Below are positions 13,234-25,299 of a stretch of DNA of 64,000 nucleotides, in pieces. The DNA comes from Membranipora membranacea. Lineage: Eukaryota; Bryozoa; Gymnolaemata; Cheilostomatida; Membraniporidae. The stretch lies in assembly GCA_914767715.1 (NCBI GenBank), contig OU612072.1, positions 11,284,001 to 11,348,000 on the forward strand. The letters are read 5' to 3'. The position numbers were made by a program, and so were the translations under genes. The notes under the pieces were generated by a model, which worked only from the letters and a program-made list of their open reading frames with translations, was not told the origin of the DNA and did no database searches. The first letter of the stretch is position 1. Each line of letters starts with the position of its first letter.

Positions 13234-13620
13234 AGACTGAAGACTGAAGACTGAAGACTGAAGACTGAAGACTGAAGACTGAAGACTGAAGACTGAAGAC
13301 TGAAGACTGAAGACTGAAGACTGAAGACTGAAGACTGAAGACTGAAGACTGAAGACTGAAGACTGAAGACTGAAGACTGAAGACTGAAGACTGAAGACTG
13401 AAGACTGAAGACTGAAGACTGAAGACTGAAGACTGAAGACTGAAGACTGAAGACTGAAGACTGAAGACTGAAGACTGAAGACTGAAGACTGAAGACTGAA
13501 GACTGAAGACTGAAGACTGAAGACTGAAGACTGAAGACTGAAGACTGAAGACTGAAGACTGAAGACTGAAGACTGAAGACTGAAGACTGAAGACTAAAGA
13601 CTGAAGACTGAAGACTGAAG
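13234..13620. repeat. Minisatellite of a 7-bp unit, about 55 copies
   Basis: 387 bp of nearly perfect TGAAGAC repeats with one variant copy (ACTAAAG, about 13593). Because 7 is not a multiple of 3, the minus strand reads as a 7-residue repeat SSVFSLQ with no stop, which creates a 149-codon open frame that is not a gene. Such uniformity suggests recent expansion or homogenisation. Confidence 0.95.
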
Positions 13621-13968
13621 TAGTCCTCCATTAATAATTGAGTATGTTACTCCTTAGTTGCTAATCATTGTGACTAAGGTAAGGTATTTTTTGCTGCAAA
13701 CCTCTGTGTGATTGTGAGCAGCGGGCCATGTAAGGGTGTGCAGTACCTTAGTCAACCTATTAACAGAAATGTTAAACGTTCACAGTGTCATTGAAGGTGG
13801 AAGGTTTGGGCAATCTCAATGTCGTTTGTTGTCAGCTTCCAACAATTATAGCGATCATACGATTGTGTATTCATGTTAAGTCTAGTCACCTATGAGTATA
13901 GGGTATATGTACCCCATCGTCCCCAGGACCACTCTAAATTTCGCATAATCAATTCTTTGATGGTCTTT

Positions 13969-14014
13969 CATTCGCATGGCATGCCTGCCAGCTTGTAACA
14001 TAGCCATGCGAATG
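13969..14014. repeat. Hairpin-forming inverted repeat
   Basis: CATTCGCATGGC at 13969-13980 is repeated in perfect reverse complement at 14003-14014, with 22 bases between. It could be a small foldback remnant. Confidence 0.7.
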
Positions 14015-14249
14015 GCCTGAAAAATACAATCAGGTGGGGACGTTAGCTCGGTAAAGCCAAGGGGTTCTGGCAGGTACTATTGCATAAGTGTTGTTCTTTT
14101 TCTAGCCTACTGTTGATAACCATCCTATGACTGTTGTAAGTAAACTTTGTTTTTATTATTAATGGCAATTTTTAACACTTGTGTTGAATTCATTACAGTT
14201 ATTTTTGCACTTCTCACTTCTATTCACTCGCCGTGAAATAAAAATCACC

Positions 14250-14320
14250 ATGGTAGCAAAGTCGAGTTCTCATTTGACTTCATTTTCTTTCATGCTCACA
14301 CTACTCTCTCTGCATTATCG
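14250..14320 (+). CDS. Possible first exon encoding a signal peptide
   Basis: ATG in a favourable context (ACCATGG) opens 23 codons, Ser-rich then hydrophobic (MLTLLSL), and ends at a good donor (CG|GTAAGT). This is what a first exon of a secreted protein looks like. No downstream exon could be assigned, so it may be chance or a relic. Confidence 0.25.
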
Positions 14321-16287
14321 GTAAGTTACCAGGTGGTAAACCTACACATGAGCTGCTACAGCTAGGAGTATGTGATCAGCAATAAGCAGCAGTCTAGCCT
14401 CACTCACTGTTGAAGGATACAATGCGTATACCCTACCCTACCCTCCCTGGTCTCACTAGCTTATTTTAAAAAAAGTTGTCTTCCCATAGTGTAAAAGAAG
14501 GCAACTCAATGGCTTTTATTTGGGATTTGAATGTTATCGTGATCAGTGACAAAAGAATCAAAGTCTGTAGAACTCTTATGCTAACGATCATGAGACCAGG
14601 TACATCTTTCAAAGTTAGCAGTGAAGTCCGGTACATGATAATTGAATCTGACACTTAAAGACAACACCTTCCTTTTCCCGTTTTATTGCACATGCCCAAA
14701 GGGAACATGGATTTTCCATCTATTTTAAGCTGTTTTTATCCTGATTCAATGCAAGGATTGATTGAAAGAAGGTTTCCGAAAATTTTAGTTACTCATTCAT
14801 CGCTATTATCGCATTGCAGCCTCTGTTTACATTCAAGCTCGTTGGAGTCGGATTGGATTTTGAAAGGTTTTCAGGAGTTTGAACTCTTGCGTCAATGCAA
14901 ATTGCTTGACAGTGGACGCCATCTGATATCCGATTGCACCATAATGAAAATGATAAGCTAGCCCACTGTTCACTTCTCAAGCTGTGGAGTTGATATCTTG
15001 TGAGTTTGTACAATGAAGTTTGTAGAAGAAACCAGATGCAGCTGAAGGTCATTCTAATTGTCAATGGTTGACCCAATTTTCGATTGCTAGAAACTTTTAA
15101 CAAACTTCAGCTAATACATCTTGAGAACAGAAATTGAGCCATTAAATTAATTCCCAATGTGAAATGAGCCGAGGAATGTATGGAAATGTTGTATGCATTC
15201 AAATAAATCTTCTTTATCCATAGATAAATCTGACGTTTTATTATAGTATTGAAAACCATTCAACTGTGGAAAAGGTGGAAAACAACTGAATGTGGAACAC
15301 AAGTAGTTGATCAGATTCCATTAACATGAGAAATTTGATATCAAAGTAAACACTATGAACAACAGGGAATATGAGCAAGCTATTTTTGACAGTATACATA
15401 TTGAGAGATTTCATTTTGCATGGCAGGTCATCAAGAAAAACCACTTGATCCACATGATCATAAGTTATTTGATTTGAAAAGAATCAAAGAATATTTGAAA
15501 TAAATGAATGAGAAATTGATTTGCCGTACTTGCACTGACGTTGAGCATTTGAAAACGAAAAAGATTTCTATCCGCATTAAAACATTGTCCTTTCTTACCT
15601 TATAGTGTTTAGGAGAGGGATGAAAACCACTGTTCATATTTTAGTCATAGCAATGAACAAAAAACTAATTTTACCTGCACAGGGACATTATTGAATGTTG
15701 AACCTAATTTAAAGCGATCTCAACGTGCAAAAACACAGGGCATAAAGGGGTCTAGAGTATGTTACCCCCCCCCCCCTGTTGAAAAAAAATACTCAAATAT
15801 CATTGCCTAGGCTACAATTTAACCAATACTGTGTCTGATCATTTCTGGTGTGTCTATGGTACCCTGGCAACTGTCCTAGGCAATAGGCTCACTGTTTTAC
15901 TGTTAGTGGATCATCATTTTAATGTCAATCTAGCGCAGGGAGGTAACATACTCTAAACCCTAGGTTACATCATTCAATAATGCCCCAATATTTTAGTTTA
16001 TCTGTTTAGTGGTATGACATTGCTTTGATATTAACAGCGGTTGTATTTCGCCTTCCTAAACACCTTAATGTCTGGGCATGGTAATATAAGCTTCCAGATT
16101 TACTATCATAATATGTGGTGCAGTGTGCTGGATTGTAGTGATTAAGTGAGCAAAATAATTGTTATGGCAGAAACGATCCGGTAATGGTTTTGTAAGACAC
16201 AAGGAGTTTGCCTTCTGATCTCTATGTTGAAGGAATATTTGATATTCAAATTGTTTGGTTCTCTTTTGCCTGACCTTACCAGCTGGG

Positions 16288-17462
16288 TTACTTTGTTGGT
16301 TCAGTTTTACACCAGGTAAGCTGATGTTGTTCATCTCTTTCAATTTGGTTCTTTTCATTCTGATATGTGGGGTGTGCCACATCTGTGATACTGTTATTGT
16401 CCCCTTCTGTGAATTCTTCACATGTTTCAATGACCAGCATCACATGTTTTGATCTTTCAACACCTGAAATTTTTTCAAAAGAAAGTTTGCAACAGAACAT
16501 TGGCAAGTTTGCATACATTACATTCTACCCAACTTGATACCTATAGGAACCAGCATGATGGTATTATTTAGCTGAGCCTGAAGTACTTGCAAACAAGTTT
16601 TGACCTGACTTACGTTTGCTGTTCCGCTTGTCTTCGCAGCATGAGTTGCAGTTCATTGCTAGTAGGCCGTTTTTAATGCGTGAAAGTATGGCAACCAATG
16701 TCAGTAACACGAATATCCCAGTAACGCTTGCTAGGACTACCATAAACAGCCTCTTCTGCTGATGCTTAGAATCAGGTTTTAATGAGCTCACACCCCTCTT
16801 CGGGACGGCTTGTTGTGTGGGAACATCTGAAGAAGCTATATGACAGGCTGATACATGATAATCTATAAACAAAATAGATTTCATCAAATCGACATAAAGG
16901 CGGATGCCTAACACGGCGAATTGACCTACTTCATAAAGGGCGTTATGTGTGTGTGTGCGAATATGACTTTAACTAATACACTTATTATGACATGAAACAG
17001 GGAAAATTATTTCGATCTTCAACAAGCCTAGCCCTCAGACATGGAAATTCCTTCATGTCTGTTCAGAAAGGCTTGAACACCTGCTAGTCCTAAGCTTTGA
17101 ACTATAAAGTTTTTAATGGCGTTTGATAATCCCTTTCAGGTTTATCAAAGAAAAATCTTGTGAACAAGGTCATTAGTAACACACTTACCACTGCAATATG
17201 CTTTACATTTCTCTTCAGCTGTAGAGTGAACAACTGCATTGTTACAAATACTTGCACATGGTCTGTATTGTGCAAAGTGCTCCAGAAAATAACATCCAGT
17301 AGTATTGAAGTACTTCCCCTGACAATCACTGTATGTCAATGTACTGTATTCTCCTGTACACAACCAGGTTAAGGTGGGTGGTGTAGTTGCAGAAGGAGAA
17401 AACTGAGTTATTCCACTTGCAACATGCAAAGCGATGCCGATGGTTAAAAAAAGGTATGACAT
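16288..17462 (-). CDS. Single-pass receptor with BCMA/TACI-like Cys-rich ectodomain, paralogue 1
   Basis: Exons 17189-17462, 16614-16862 and 16288-16463 join in phase 1 to 232 codons. Residues 1-17 are a signal peptide. Residues 33-98 hold eight cysteines (WLC, DCQG, TTGC, RPC, SIC, EKC, AYC, SAC), with a core YFNTTGC ... RPCASICNN ... KCKAYC. This resembles the compact TNF-receptor module of BCMA and TACI, with a longer gap between the first cysteines of the core. A stalk leads to a membrane segment at about 130-151 (LFMVVLASVTGIFVLLTLVA), then a basic Cys-containing stretch and an acidic, polar tail ending KTEPTK. If the strong donor at 16613 is not used, the second exon reads on to a stop at 16564. 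I see no death domain. The likely role is cell-surface ligand binding. The TNFR assignment is inference; the type I membrane topology is clear. Confidence 0.7.
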
Positions 17463-20093
17463 GTGTTCTCAGGTACAATTCCGTGTGCAATGATTCAAAT
17501 ACCAACTCAAAAATATATTTGAATATATGAATACTTATTGTGAGTGATGAAAAGAAATCTTACCTTACAATTCAAAATTCATTGTAGAATTAAACCATTG
17601 CGAATTTATTAAAATTATTCTGAACAATGCAGAAGCAGAGGCGGTATTGAAATGCGATTCCTTTCTGATCATGTGGCAGTGTCTTATTTTCCCTTGGTCA
17701 AATACCAGAAAACGTCTCATGTTTATCTTATTGAATACCATAGAGTTGTTTTCAATCAATATCCGTATCAGGTGAATCAATCGAACAAGAAGAAAGAAAT
17801 GGCTTAACAATTTTGCACTCACTAAACTTCGGGCATGATCACAAAATGTTCTTACCAAAATATAATAAGTTTACATTAAAGCGGGTTGCGATAATGCTGA
17901 TAATGCTTTGGTGGAAAGCTGATGCTGTTGCACTTGAACAGTGATGGCATGCCTCAAAACCCTGTTGAAATAAATAGTAGATTACACCATTAGAATATGT
18001 GACTCCACAATTAGATGTTATGAAAGAAATACAAAGGATTATGGGAGTTTGCAAATTCAATCTTTTTTGATATTTAATGCATCAGGCGTGTCTTGTTTTC
18101 CTTTCAATAGCACACCTGAATAGATATTATCTTCTAATGAAAATCCTTACTTAGTGACTCCATCCACGTCTTAGCCTTTTTTCCTATTTCCCTACATTAT
18201 TTGTGCCCTTGTAAATCAATTCATAACAATCTAGACACTAGATCACCTGCTTTGACATTGCCATACACAATAAAAATATTCTCGGCCTAAGTAATCCCCT
18301 TCATTTGTGGCTAATTATTATGTTGAAATATCCCTCACTCTCAGGCAAGGAAATTTTATTCTTGAAACACCAGGTACAGTTTGTTGACAAATTGTTCAAT
18401 ACCTTTTTTTATTTTGAGGAGCTCTCACTTCTTCTGTCTATGAAAACCTGGTTAGAGAGAGTTAATCAATTAATGATAAACTATATTGGCGCTTAGAAAT
18501 ATTGCCTGTATCAAAAAACCCATCTGATATTGCAAAGTGTAGGAGCAATTGTTATAACGAGCTAAAATAAGGGTGGCATTAAGACTGACCCACATCAATC
18601 AATATCAAGATATCGTGCACCACATATCTGAACACCACGCTCAGAGTCAGTATCAGTGACACTGGTCCGTTTGAAGAAGCCGATAAACCCAATTGCACTG
18701 TGATGGATCATTCTAAGCAACTCCGGTTGAGTGACGCATGTGACACATATAGGCAAAAAGGTAACCATCCTTCAATTCACCATGTAGAACATGTTTGATT
18801 GTTTCAAATTTCTCAATGATTACACTTTCTTTAGGTTCGTATGTAATATTTGGGTCAGACAGATAATTCCGGTAGCACTTACCTGATCCATTCTTCCCAA
18901 TTTTTACTGAGGTTTGAATACCTGGTCTGCAAAGGCTATAACATGGAATTTTGTGTTGGCAGCCGGCAATTTTCATTCAACAAACCATATGTGTACAACG
19001 TGTATTTTTGTCTGAAACCTCTCCGCATGGGAAGGGTTGGAGATTGATTGATAAAGTAATCAGTGTATAGATTCCCCATGCAGTTTACATCTGCTTGGGG
19101 ATGATTTATGTAGATCAAGGCAAAGGAGCTCTGAAGTGACAGCGATCTCTGCTGGGGCTTTTCCTGGAATCAGTTTTCCAGTGGGGGATGCGAGTCAGGA
19201 AAATCTCACAGCATAGAGTTCTGTTAGACAGGACATACCTCCCCTAAATCATTGTTGACAGTTGTGAAGAAAGTCCTTTAGATCCTGATTCAAATATAGT
19301 GAAGGTTCTGTACACCGTGATCTTACACAGAATGTCAACAAGGGATATGGGTTAGAAGCTGTTTTCTGCCTCATTTCACATCCTTTATACTTCTATGGAA
19401 GCTTGAAAATTCTCTGCGAACAGGTTACTGATATTTTGGCGTCATCAACTAGGTTTCTGGCAGAGTTGCCTTCCAAAATAATGATTTCCAAGCATGTGTT
19501 AAATTCTTAGTAATGTAGAAAAACAGTTTGTGTACATTAAGTTGGAGATTCTAGCATTAAAACTTGGAGGTTTTGCTATAGGTGTAGCCATCATTTGCCA
19601 ATGTACACGACAATATTTCTTTGTTGCATCAAAGAAATGTGTACGGGTCATTGAATGCCACTGCAAGCATCAGAGTATAATGAGAGGATCTCAACCAATG
19701 ATCGGCTTACTTCAAAGTGCAAGAAAATCTTCCATCTTAGTAATAAATCAAAATATTGTGTCACGGCATAACAAAATGCAATCTAAGTCGCATTCACTAT
19801 AGTGTTATAATGAGTCATTGAAGTGGAACTACTTATAAAATGACATGTGCTCATGTTTTGACTTTTAAGTTGTTTCTGACCAATTAAAACCTCCTCTTTC
19901 ATTCTAGAGTATTTTTGAGCCAATCAGATAACTACAAGTATGAGCAAAAGAGGTTTGAAAGCAACCCTTCCATGGTTACTATTGACAGCCTAAGTTTCTT
20001 ATAACATTTTTAACAATCAGAGGACGGGCGTCGCGCTACCCACCCACACTAAAAAAAAAAGAAGTACATTCACACAATGCTTGTTGTTTAAAA
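17463..20093. other. No confident gene; isolated exon-like pieces
   Basis: On the minus strand a roughly 44-bp block near 18894-18938 has a good acceptor (TTTGCAG) and donor (CAG|GTAAGT) and reads PGIQTSVKIGKNGSG. It may be an exon, but no neighbours could be joined. Other open frames (17565-18060, 18713-18976, 19530-19802) show no motif. The promoter and 5' exon of the receptor gene that ends at 17462 would fall here; none was identified. Confidence 0.4.
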
Positions 20094-20627
20094 ATGGCGT
20101 CTCAAATGCTGAATTCAGATGATTTAGATGAAGTTTTAGCAGAGTTTGCTGACATAGATAGGGAGTATTTTGACATGAGTAACAGAGTTCTGGATATAGA
20201 GAATGAGGATGATTCTGATAGTGAAATGGGCACAGCTGAGGTAAACATAAACCCTGAATTGAACCAAAGAGAAGTTAATGAGCAACAACAAGGTGAGCCT
20301 GCAATTGTAAATGAAGAAGATGGACCACTGATGGCTGAAATCAATCATCAGTGTGAGAATGAGGACAATGATGAAGGAGTTGAGCCTCTTAATGAAGAAC
20401 TAACATTAGCTCAAAGGATAGGCTGTGTCTGTGGGTGTGCTGGGAGGATGGATGTAGAGGTGATAAATGCAGGAAGAGCTATTGCTCATAGTCTGAGCAA
20501 GAATCCCTTGACATGATGGTGATGGGGAAAGTAAGTGTCATGATTCAGTGTGGACAGGAGACTGTCAGCAAAAAGCGCAAGCATCAGAAGGAAAGAAGAA
20601 GAGTACGCTGCAACTATACACATGAGC
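20094..20627 (+). pseudogene. N-terminal part of a transposon-type protein, frameshifted
   Basis: An open frame of 140 codons starts MASQMLNSDDLDEVLAEF, is strongly acidic, and holds a CVCGC cluster near residue 112. It stops at 20514-20516. The sequence then continues in another frame with VMGKVSVMIQC and the basic block KKRKHQKERRRVRCNYTH, followed by a donor-like GTGAGT at 20628. An acidic N-terminus, a Cys cluster and then this basic block is the order I recall from uncharacterised transposon proteins of cnidarians and sponges. A one-base lesion near 20505 breaks it. The rest of the expected protein is absent, so it is a truncated relic. Confidence 0.5.
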
Positions 20628-20799
20628 GTGAGTTGCTATCTTATGTATGTTATTATATTGCATAGAAACTAATGTCAGGAGAGGAGGCGTGATAGCGACG
20701 GATTATCATTGATTTGTCTTTGAAAACATTACAAGGTTCGATTCAACACTGATACAGTTACCGGCTTTTTAACTTAATCATTCGATGGAGACATAATAC

Positions 20800-21052
20800 A
20801 TAAAAATAATATAATATATTTTATATAATATAATATAATATAAATTATAATATATATAATATTGTATTATGTTGATAATACATTATATATGAAAATATGA
20901 TTTTAGATCAGCAGCAGGCGAAGAAAGGAAAGGTATCGGGGAAGCAGCCAGCAAAGCAGCCAGCTAAGCGGGGCAGAAAGAAATAAACCTATTATATAAC
21001 ATAAAAATTAATTTAAATAATAAATATATTATATTATATATTATCATACTAG
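20800..21052. repeat. AT-rich microsatellite blocks
   Basis: Runs of TATAATATAAT and ATATAT at about 20800-20890 and 21000-21050 flank the short basic exon-like block at 20907-20986. They are low-complexity repeats, probably slippage products. Confidence 0.85.
20907..20986 (+). CDS. Possible terminal exon encoding a basic AT-hook-like tail
   Basis: After an acceptor (ATTTTAG) the sequence reads QQQAKKGKVSGKQPAKQPAK then RGRKK and a stop at 20984-20986. The PAK repeats and RGRK end resemble the basic tails of chromatin proteins and AT-hook tails. It needs a phase-1 donor upstream. The donor at 20628 is nearest, but its reading frame is already broken. It may be the relic 3' exon of the transposon-type gene or an unrelated fragment. 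Confidence 0.3.
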
Positions 21053-22202
21053 ACGCTTTATCTTTAATTGAAATGTTGCATTTGCAATGTGTTCAGAGGA
21101 ATCGGCATGCTTGAATTACCCATTGAATTAACCGTTTGTTCAGCTATGTAAAAAAGATCATAGCGTATCCAAGGTGTTTAATAACGTAAACAACTTTGTC
21201 GTTCCATTTTAGGTGAAGTCTTTGTTTACTTGCCGTTTTCTCACAATCGGTATATCACGAGTTTGTGGGTAGTGTCTTACGATTATACGGATATCTCGAA
21301 AACTATACTAGCTAGGCAGTTCAAATAAATTGCATTCAACTCAGCAGAGTTTACACTATAGGATGGACTGAAAAACCAGAAAAGTCCATTTCCAACTTAG
21401 ATTGCATTTTGTCATGCCATGACATTTTGGTAAAAATTTTGTGATGAAATTGATTCAATCCAACCATGTTACGAAGTTATGTCTACAAATCAAGAGCAAA
21501 CAACTAGTCATTTCAAAGCTTACGCAGCCCTAAGCTTCCACTGTCCCTTTATCTATATATAAGCAGGCAGAATATGGGCCAGCTCAGAATTGACCAATCA
21601 GGTGTCACCTGAATAAAATAGGACTGTACAGCCATTGTAGTAATAATAAGAATAGCTGTGACTGTAGTTTAATGAACCAATCACACCAAAGCAAGTATTT
21701 TCTGATGCACTGCACTCGGACTAGTAGAAGGAAAATAGCAGACGGGTGGCTTGGAGATGGTTCGACGGTTCGAAGTACCTAGAAAAGATAAAGTCAGGTA
21801 TATCACATTGCATCTACCTAGATAGGAGTAGCACTTGCTCTCCAAGATATCAAAATTCCATCATTGCTTTAGTATCATTTATTTTAGGTTATTGAAGACA
21901 TATGACCCATGCTTTCTCTTAGCCTGTCTCAACCACAGAGGGGTAACTGTGCCCAGTGCCCTTGTCTGTGTATTTCAATAAGAATGGGTTTGATTGGTAC
22001 AGATAGGAATGGATGATATTTGACCATGTATTTCAGGTTACTACAGCAATGCACTGACCCTACTAGATATACAATAATAAACCAACTAGAGAGGATTCTG
22101 ATAAACTTACAGAAGGTTATTAGGTTGTAGTGAGCAAATGCTACAAATTTACAATCCATCAAGTCAGCCTGTGTGATCATTGCTCAACGTTAATATTTAC
22201 AG
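21053..22202. other. No supported gene
   Basis: No frame with splice support or family motif. The 83-residue minus-strand frame at 21929-22180 has no acceptor or donor and is not convincing. Confidence 0.5.
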
Positions 22203-22987
22203 TGGCCCTGATTATTCACACCTATTTTTGAAATGTTATAGGAGATTGAATTGGTTAAAAGCTGTCGGGAGGCAAGACCTAGTCAACACATACCTGAATG
22301 GAATGCTCAGTAGAAGGCATATTGCGCTCAACATTTTGAGGCTGGAGACTATACCCGCCGCAAGCCGTAAGTTTTTTCACATCAACAACCCAAAACGATC
22401 TTAGGATTATCAACCTATTACTTTCGAAGGCCCAATTTATGAATTGAAGCACAGAGGTCAGCTATGCAACATTTAACTTTACATAACTTATTTAAAGTTA
22501 AAATTTAGTTTGTCTCCATAACCACAAGTTCTTATTGTGATAAAACCAATTTCTGTTTTAATGGCTTTAATCTTACTCAAACCAATATATGATGTCTCTT
22601 TTGCAGGCTGCACAACATAAATATCCTGAGTAAGCAAGCAGTACCTCAAATCAACTCTACCTCAGGGGAAACTCTCTCGCTAGTCTAGTAGGGGGGAAAT
22701 TCTTTTCCTCTAGATCGTGGTGCACTTAAATATGTATCAGCCAGCTTCCTACATTTCCCATTGTGCTTGATTCTCTTTCATCTGCCACTCTTTCTAATGT
22801 AAGCAGTAATTGCAACGTAAGAGATCTTGTCATAGACTCTATACTGAACTCTGACAAGGCTCACAACCAGTGGCTCACAGTAGATTGTAACATACCAAGT
22901 TCTGAATCCTTTGATTTATTTCATAAGGTAGTGCAAAAGTTTTCCAGAGTGAGGTGTGTGGCATTTTTAAATAGATGTAGACAATAA
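22203..22987 (+). CDS. Two exon-like blocks of unknown family, possibly transposon-derived
   Basis: Block 22203-22366 follows a good acceptor (ATATTTACAG) and ends at a strong donor (GCC|GTAAGT). It reads GPDYSHLFLKCYRRLNWLKA followed by VGRQDLVNTYLNG. A second open block ends at a stop at 22985-22987 and includes SSESFDLFHKVVQKFSRVRC and VAFLNR. The C-terminal pattern of a hydrophobic helix followed by VRCVAF recalls the ends of several invertebrate transposon proteins. A tiny exon at about 22607-22630 may lie between. I cannot confirm that the blocks belong together. Confidence 0.3.
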
Positions 22988-23260
22988 ATAGACAGCAATA
23001 AGAAAAAAAATCCTTCTGCCAGTTTTAAGACAGAGTTTACAATAAAAGAATCAAACTGATCTTGTGGTTTCAGGTAAATCTGTATCTAATTTTTTCTAAG
23101 TCTCTTTTATGTAATTTCACTTCTGCAATTTTATTCAAATACTATTGCTTTGTTATACTTTACATTCTCAGCCCAACAATGGTTAACAAAAACTCATGAC
23201 TCATTTCCTTTGTCAACTTCCTTTCTCCATTGGCTCTTCAGAGATCACCATAGTGTCTTT

Positions 23261-24209
23261 TTAAAGTTTAGTGTAGTTCCCTTTGGATACAGTACATTCA
23301 GCCTCTTGTGTCACTGTCAGCATCCTGGCTGTATTTAGAAACTCGCTCATAGTTGGAGCATTGTTACTGCCAGTTTTGTCTCTTTGGTGACCAAAGTACT
23401 GCTCCAAGCTATCTTGACAAAGCGTTTTCTCAGTCAAGATGAAATCGTAACCCTCGCTCAACAACTCCTTAGTGAGCGCTAAGAAGGAGTGACCTGTAGG
23501 AATATTATAATGACGTATTGATACCTCACACTCAATCTTGGTTATTTGAGGTGGGAGTCTATAATAAAGTAAAGATGTTGCACTAGACTTGAATTTAGCC
23601 TAATATAGTATGTGCTAAGGATACAGCCGGCTAGGTGAGAAGAAGTCTGTTCAAAATGGCATTCTATGTAGATCTTGATTTCCACAATCTTGATAAATGT
23701 CACAGATTTTGCATCACATTGTAATGTGTACTTACAAGTGATTCTCCAGCTGATTCTTGTCTGAATGCAAAGCGGAAATTTTGACCTTTCTGCATCCGTG
23801 ATGTCGACACCATTTACTTCGTCCTCCAATTGAGTTAGCCCGTCAAGAAAGTCTTCGATGAACTGTAACATCAGAGAAATACTGTTTGTATATGTATTAA
23901 AGCTATGATTTAGATTTCTAATCTGTGTAACTTTAAAGCGCTTGTTGGATTTCCATGCCTGGGAAAAACCTGGCGTGTCGATAAAAACATTGAAATATTT
24001 GATAAGTCTGTCGTATTTGTAAGAAATAATTCCTACCTTGAATCGCTAATCTGTAGGAGATTCTATGCGGCATCTTGTACTTGTTTCTTGAGTTCCATCC
24101 TTCAGACCTGTATCGGATGTTCAGTACATCGAAAACATCATTGGAAATCTGTATTAATTCTATCGTAGTCGAATATCTCGAGTTCATTTGCAACAGATCC
24201 ACTGAGTGC
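23261..24209 (-). pseudogene. C-terminal fragment of a P-element/THAP9-like transposase
   Basis: Three exon-like blocks: 24037-24209, 23736-23862 and 23261-23493. The last two join in phase and read FIEDFLDGLTQLEDEV ... RITCHSFLALTKELLSEGYD, then FILTEKTLCQDSLEQYFGHQ and a block with SNNAPTMSEF. The pattern of Gln-Asp-x-Leu-Glu-x-x-Phe-Gly followed by Asn-x-Pro-Thr is typical of the C-terminal part of P-element and THAP9-like transposases, which cut and paste DNA. The first block (IELIQISNDVFDVLNIRYRS) also suits this family but does not join in phase to the second, so an exon is missing or the copy is damaged. No THAP zinc finger and no catalytic core is visible. I call it a fragment. Confidence 0.55.
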
Positions 24210-25299
24210 CTAGAGAGAAATAAGGAATACAATTTATAGTCATCTTTTCTGGTCATGTGCAGCTCTAGACTATGCTTCCAACCACAGGCCATCTGTATTT
24301 GGTGCAAGTCCAGTGGTTGAATGCCCGGGAGGTCAAGGCCTAAACAATTGGAGTTGATTCAACTGTACTACAGAAAGTTGTGCTTCCAATCTCCCTGTTC
24401 CCGCAGACTGGTTGTGACGGAATTACACCGTGAGAGTCCCTCTAAATAAATAAAAAAAACTCCTCACTTTTCATCTTTCTTACTACTATGGTATTAGCAG
24501 GTACTTCTTGCCTGAATAACTTTGTCATCTGAAACAAACACCATTGTACTCACATCAACTCATCCAACTCCTTGCTCACATTGTTGTAGTTAGAATCAGA
24601 TTGTCTTTATAGTTAAATTTCTATAGATAACATACACCAGATTTGCTAAGCGAGTCATATTTTGACATTAGTTATTGTACAGTGCTATTTTTCAGGTCAT
24701 ACGACGCCCCAGTTTCGAAGCTCTATTGATATATTAGCTCTGGTAATTTGCTAATTTGGCCAGTGTAGATATTATCTTTGATTTAGAAGCTCTTGATAAG
24801 CCATAATTTCACATGACTTATGCATAGTTATTAGCCAATAGGAACTCAGTATAAATGGTATATATAATCATGAGGAAACAACATGCATCATCAAAAGCCT
24901 TCATCAACTGAGGCATGTGTTTGAGGCGGCTGATAGACATGGGTGTACTTGAGAAGCTGCCAACGGGCCTCTGTTTGTTCAAATGCAATAAAAATTTGAA
25001 CAGGTATGAAAAAGACTCTCGCGCACAACATGGTGTTGCTGATTTGTCTTGTATGGAATCCTGCTAGGAGATCTTTAAGAATAGTGTGATCCTATGCCAC
25101 AATCAGGGAACTTCATAAATCAATAAACGTTGTTAAATGAAACAAATATCCATGATAAACCCACTGCAGCCTAATCCTTCAGAGGCCACACATGAAAAAT
25201 ATAAATCACGGTTATCACAACTTTCTTGCTTAGATTAGGCATCAAAATATTAATTTAGATATACTTACCTCGACTGGGTATCTTACCTTTGATGAGTGT
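24210..25299. other. No supported gene
   Basis: AT-rich intergenic sequence. Missing 5' exons of the P-like transposase might lie here on the minus strand, but I could not identify any. Confidence 0.45.

Larger units (their letters stand above)
13621..16287. other. Mostly non-coding; one hairpin and one possible signal-peptide exon
   Basis: Open frames at 14466-14658, 14686-15103 and 15241-15453 overlap on opposite strands and lack splice support. Listed separately are a 12-bp inverted repeat at 13969-14014 and a possible first exon at 14250-14320. A run of C lies near 15763. Nothing else is recognisable. Confidence 0.5.

Noticed and set aside
13234-13620. CRISPR array
   Set aside because: Repeat unit is 7 bp with no spacers, and the genome is clearly eukaryotic. 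No other repeat-spacer arrays are visible in the window.
13182-13631. 149-codon minus-strand open frame with SSVFSLQ repeats
   Set aside because: It is the translation of the 7-bp minisatellite; any long repeat of a stop-free unit gives this.
16564-16914. Membrane-helix frame starting MLGIRLYVDL as a separate gene
   Set aside because: The first residues are intron sequence; the acceptor at 16863-16864 joins the rest in phase to the receptor ectodomain.
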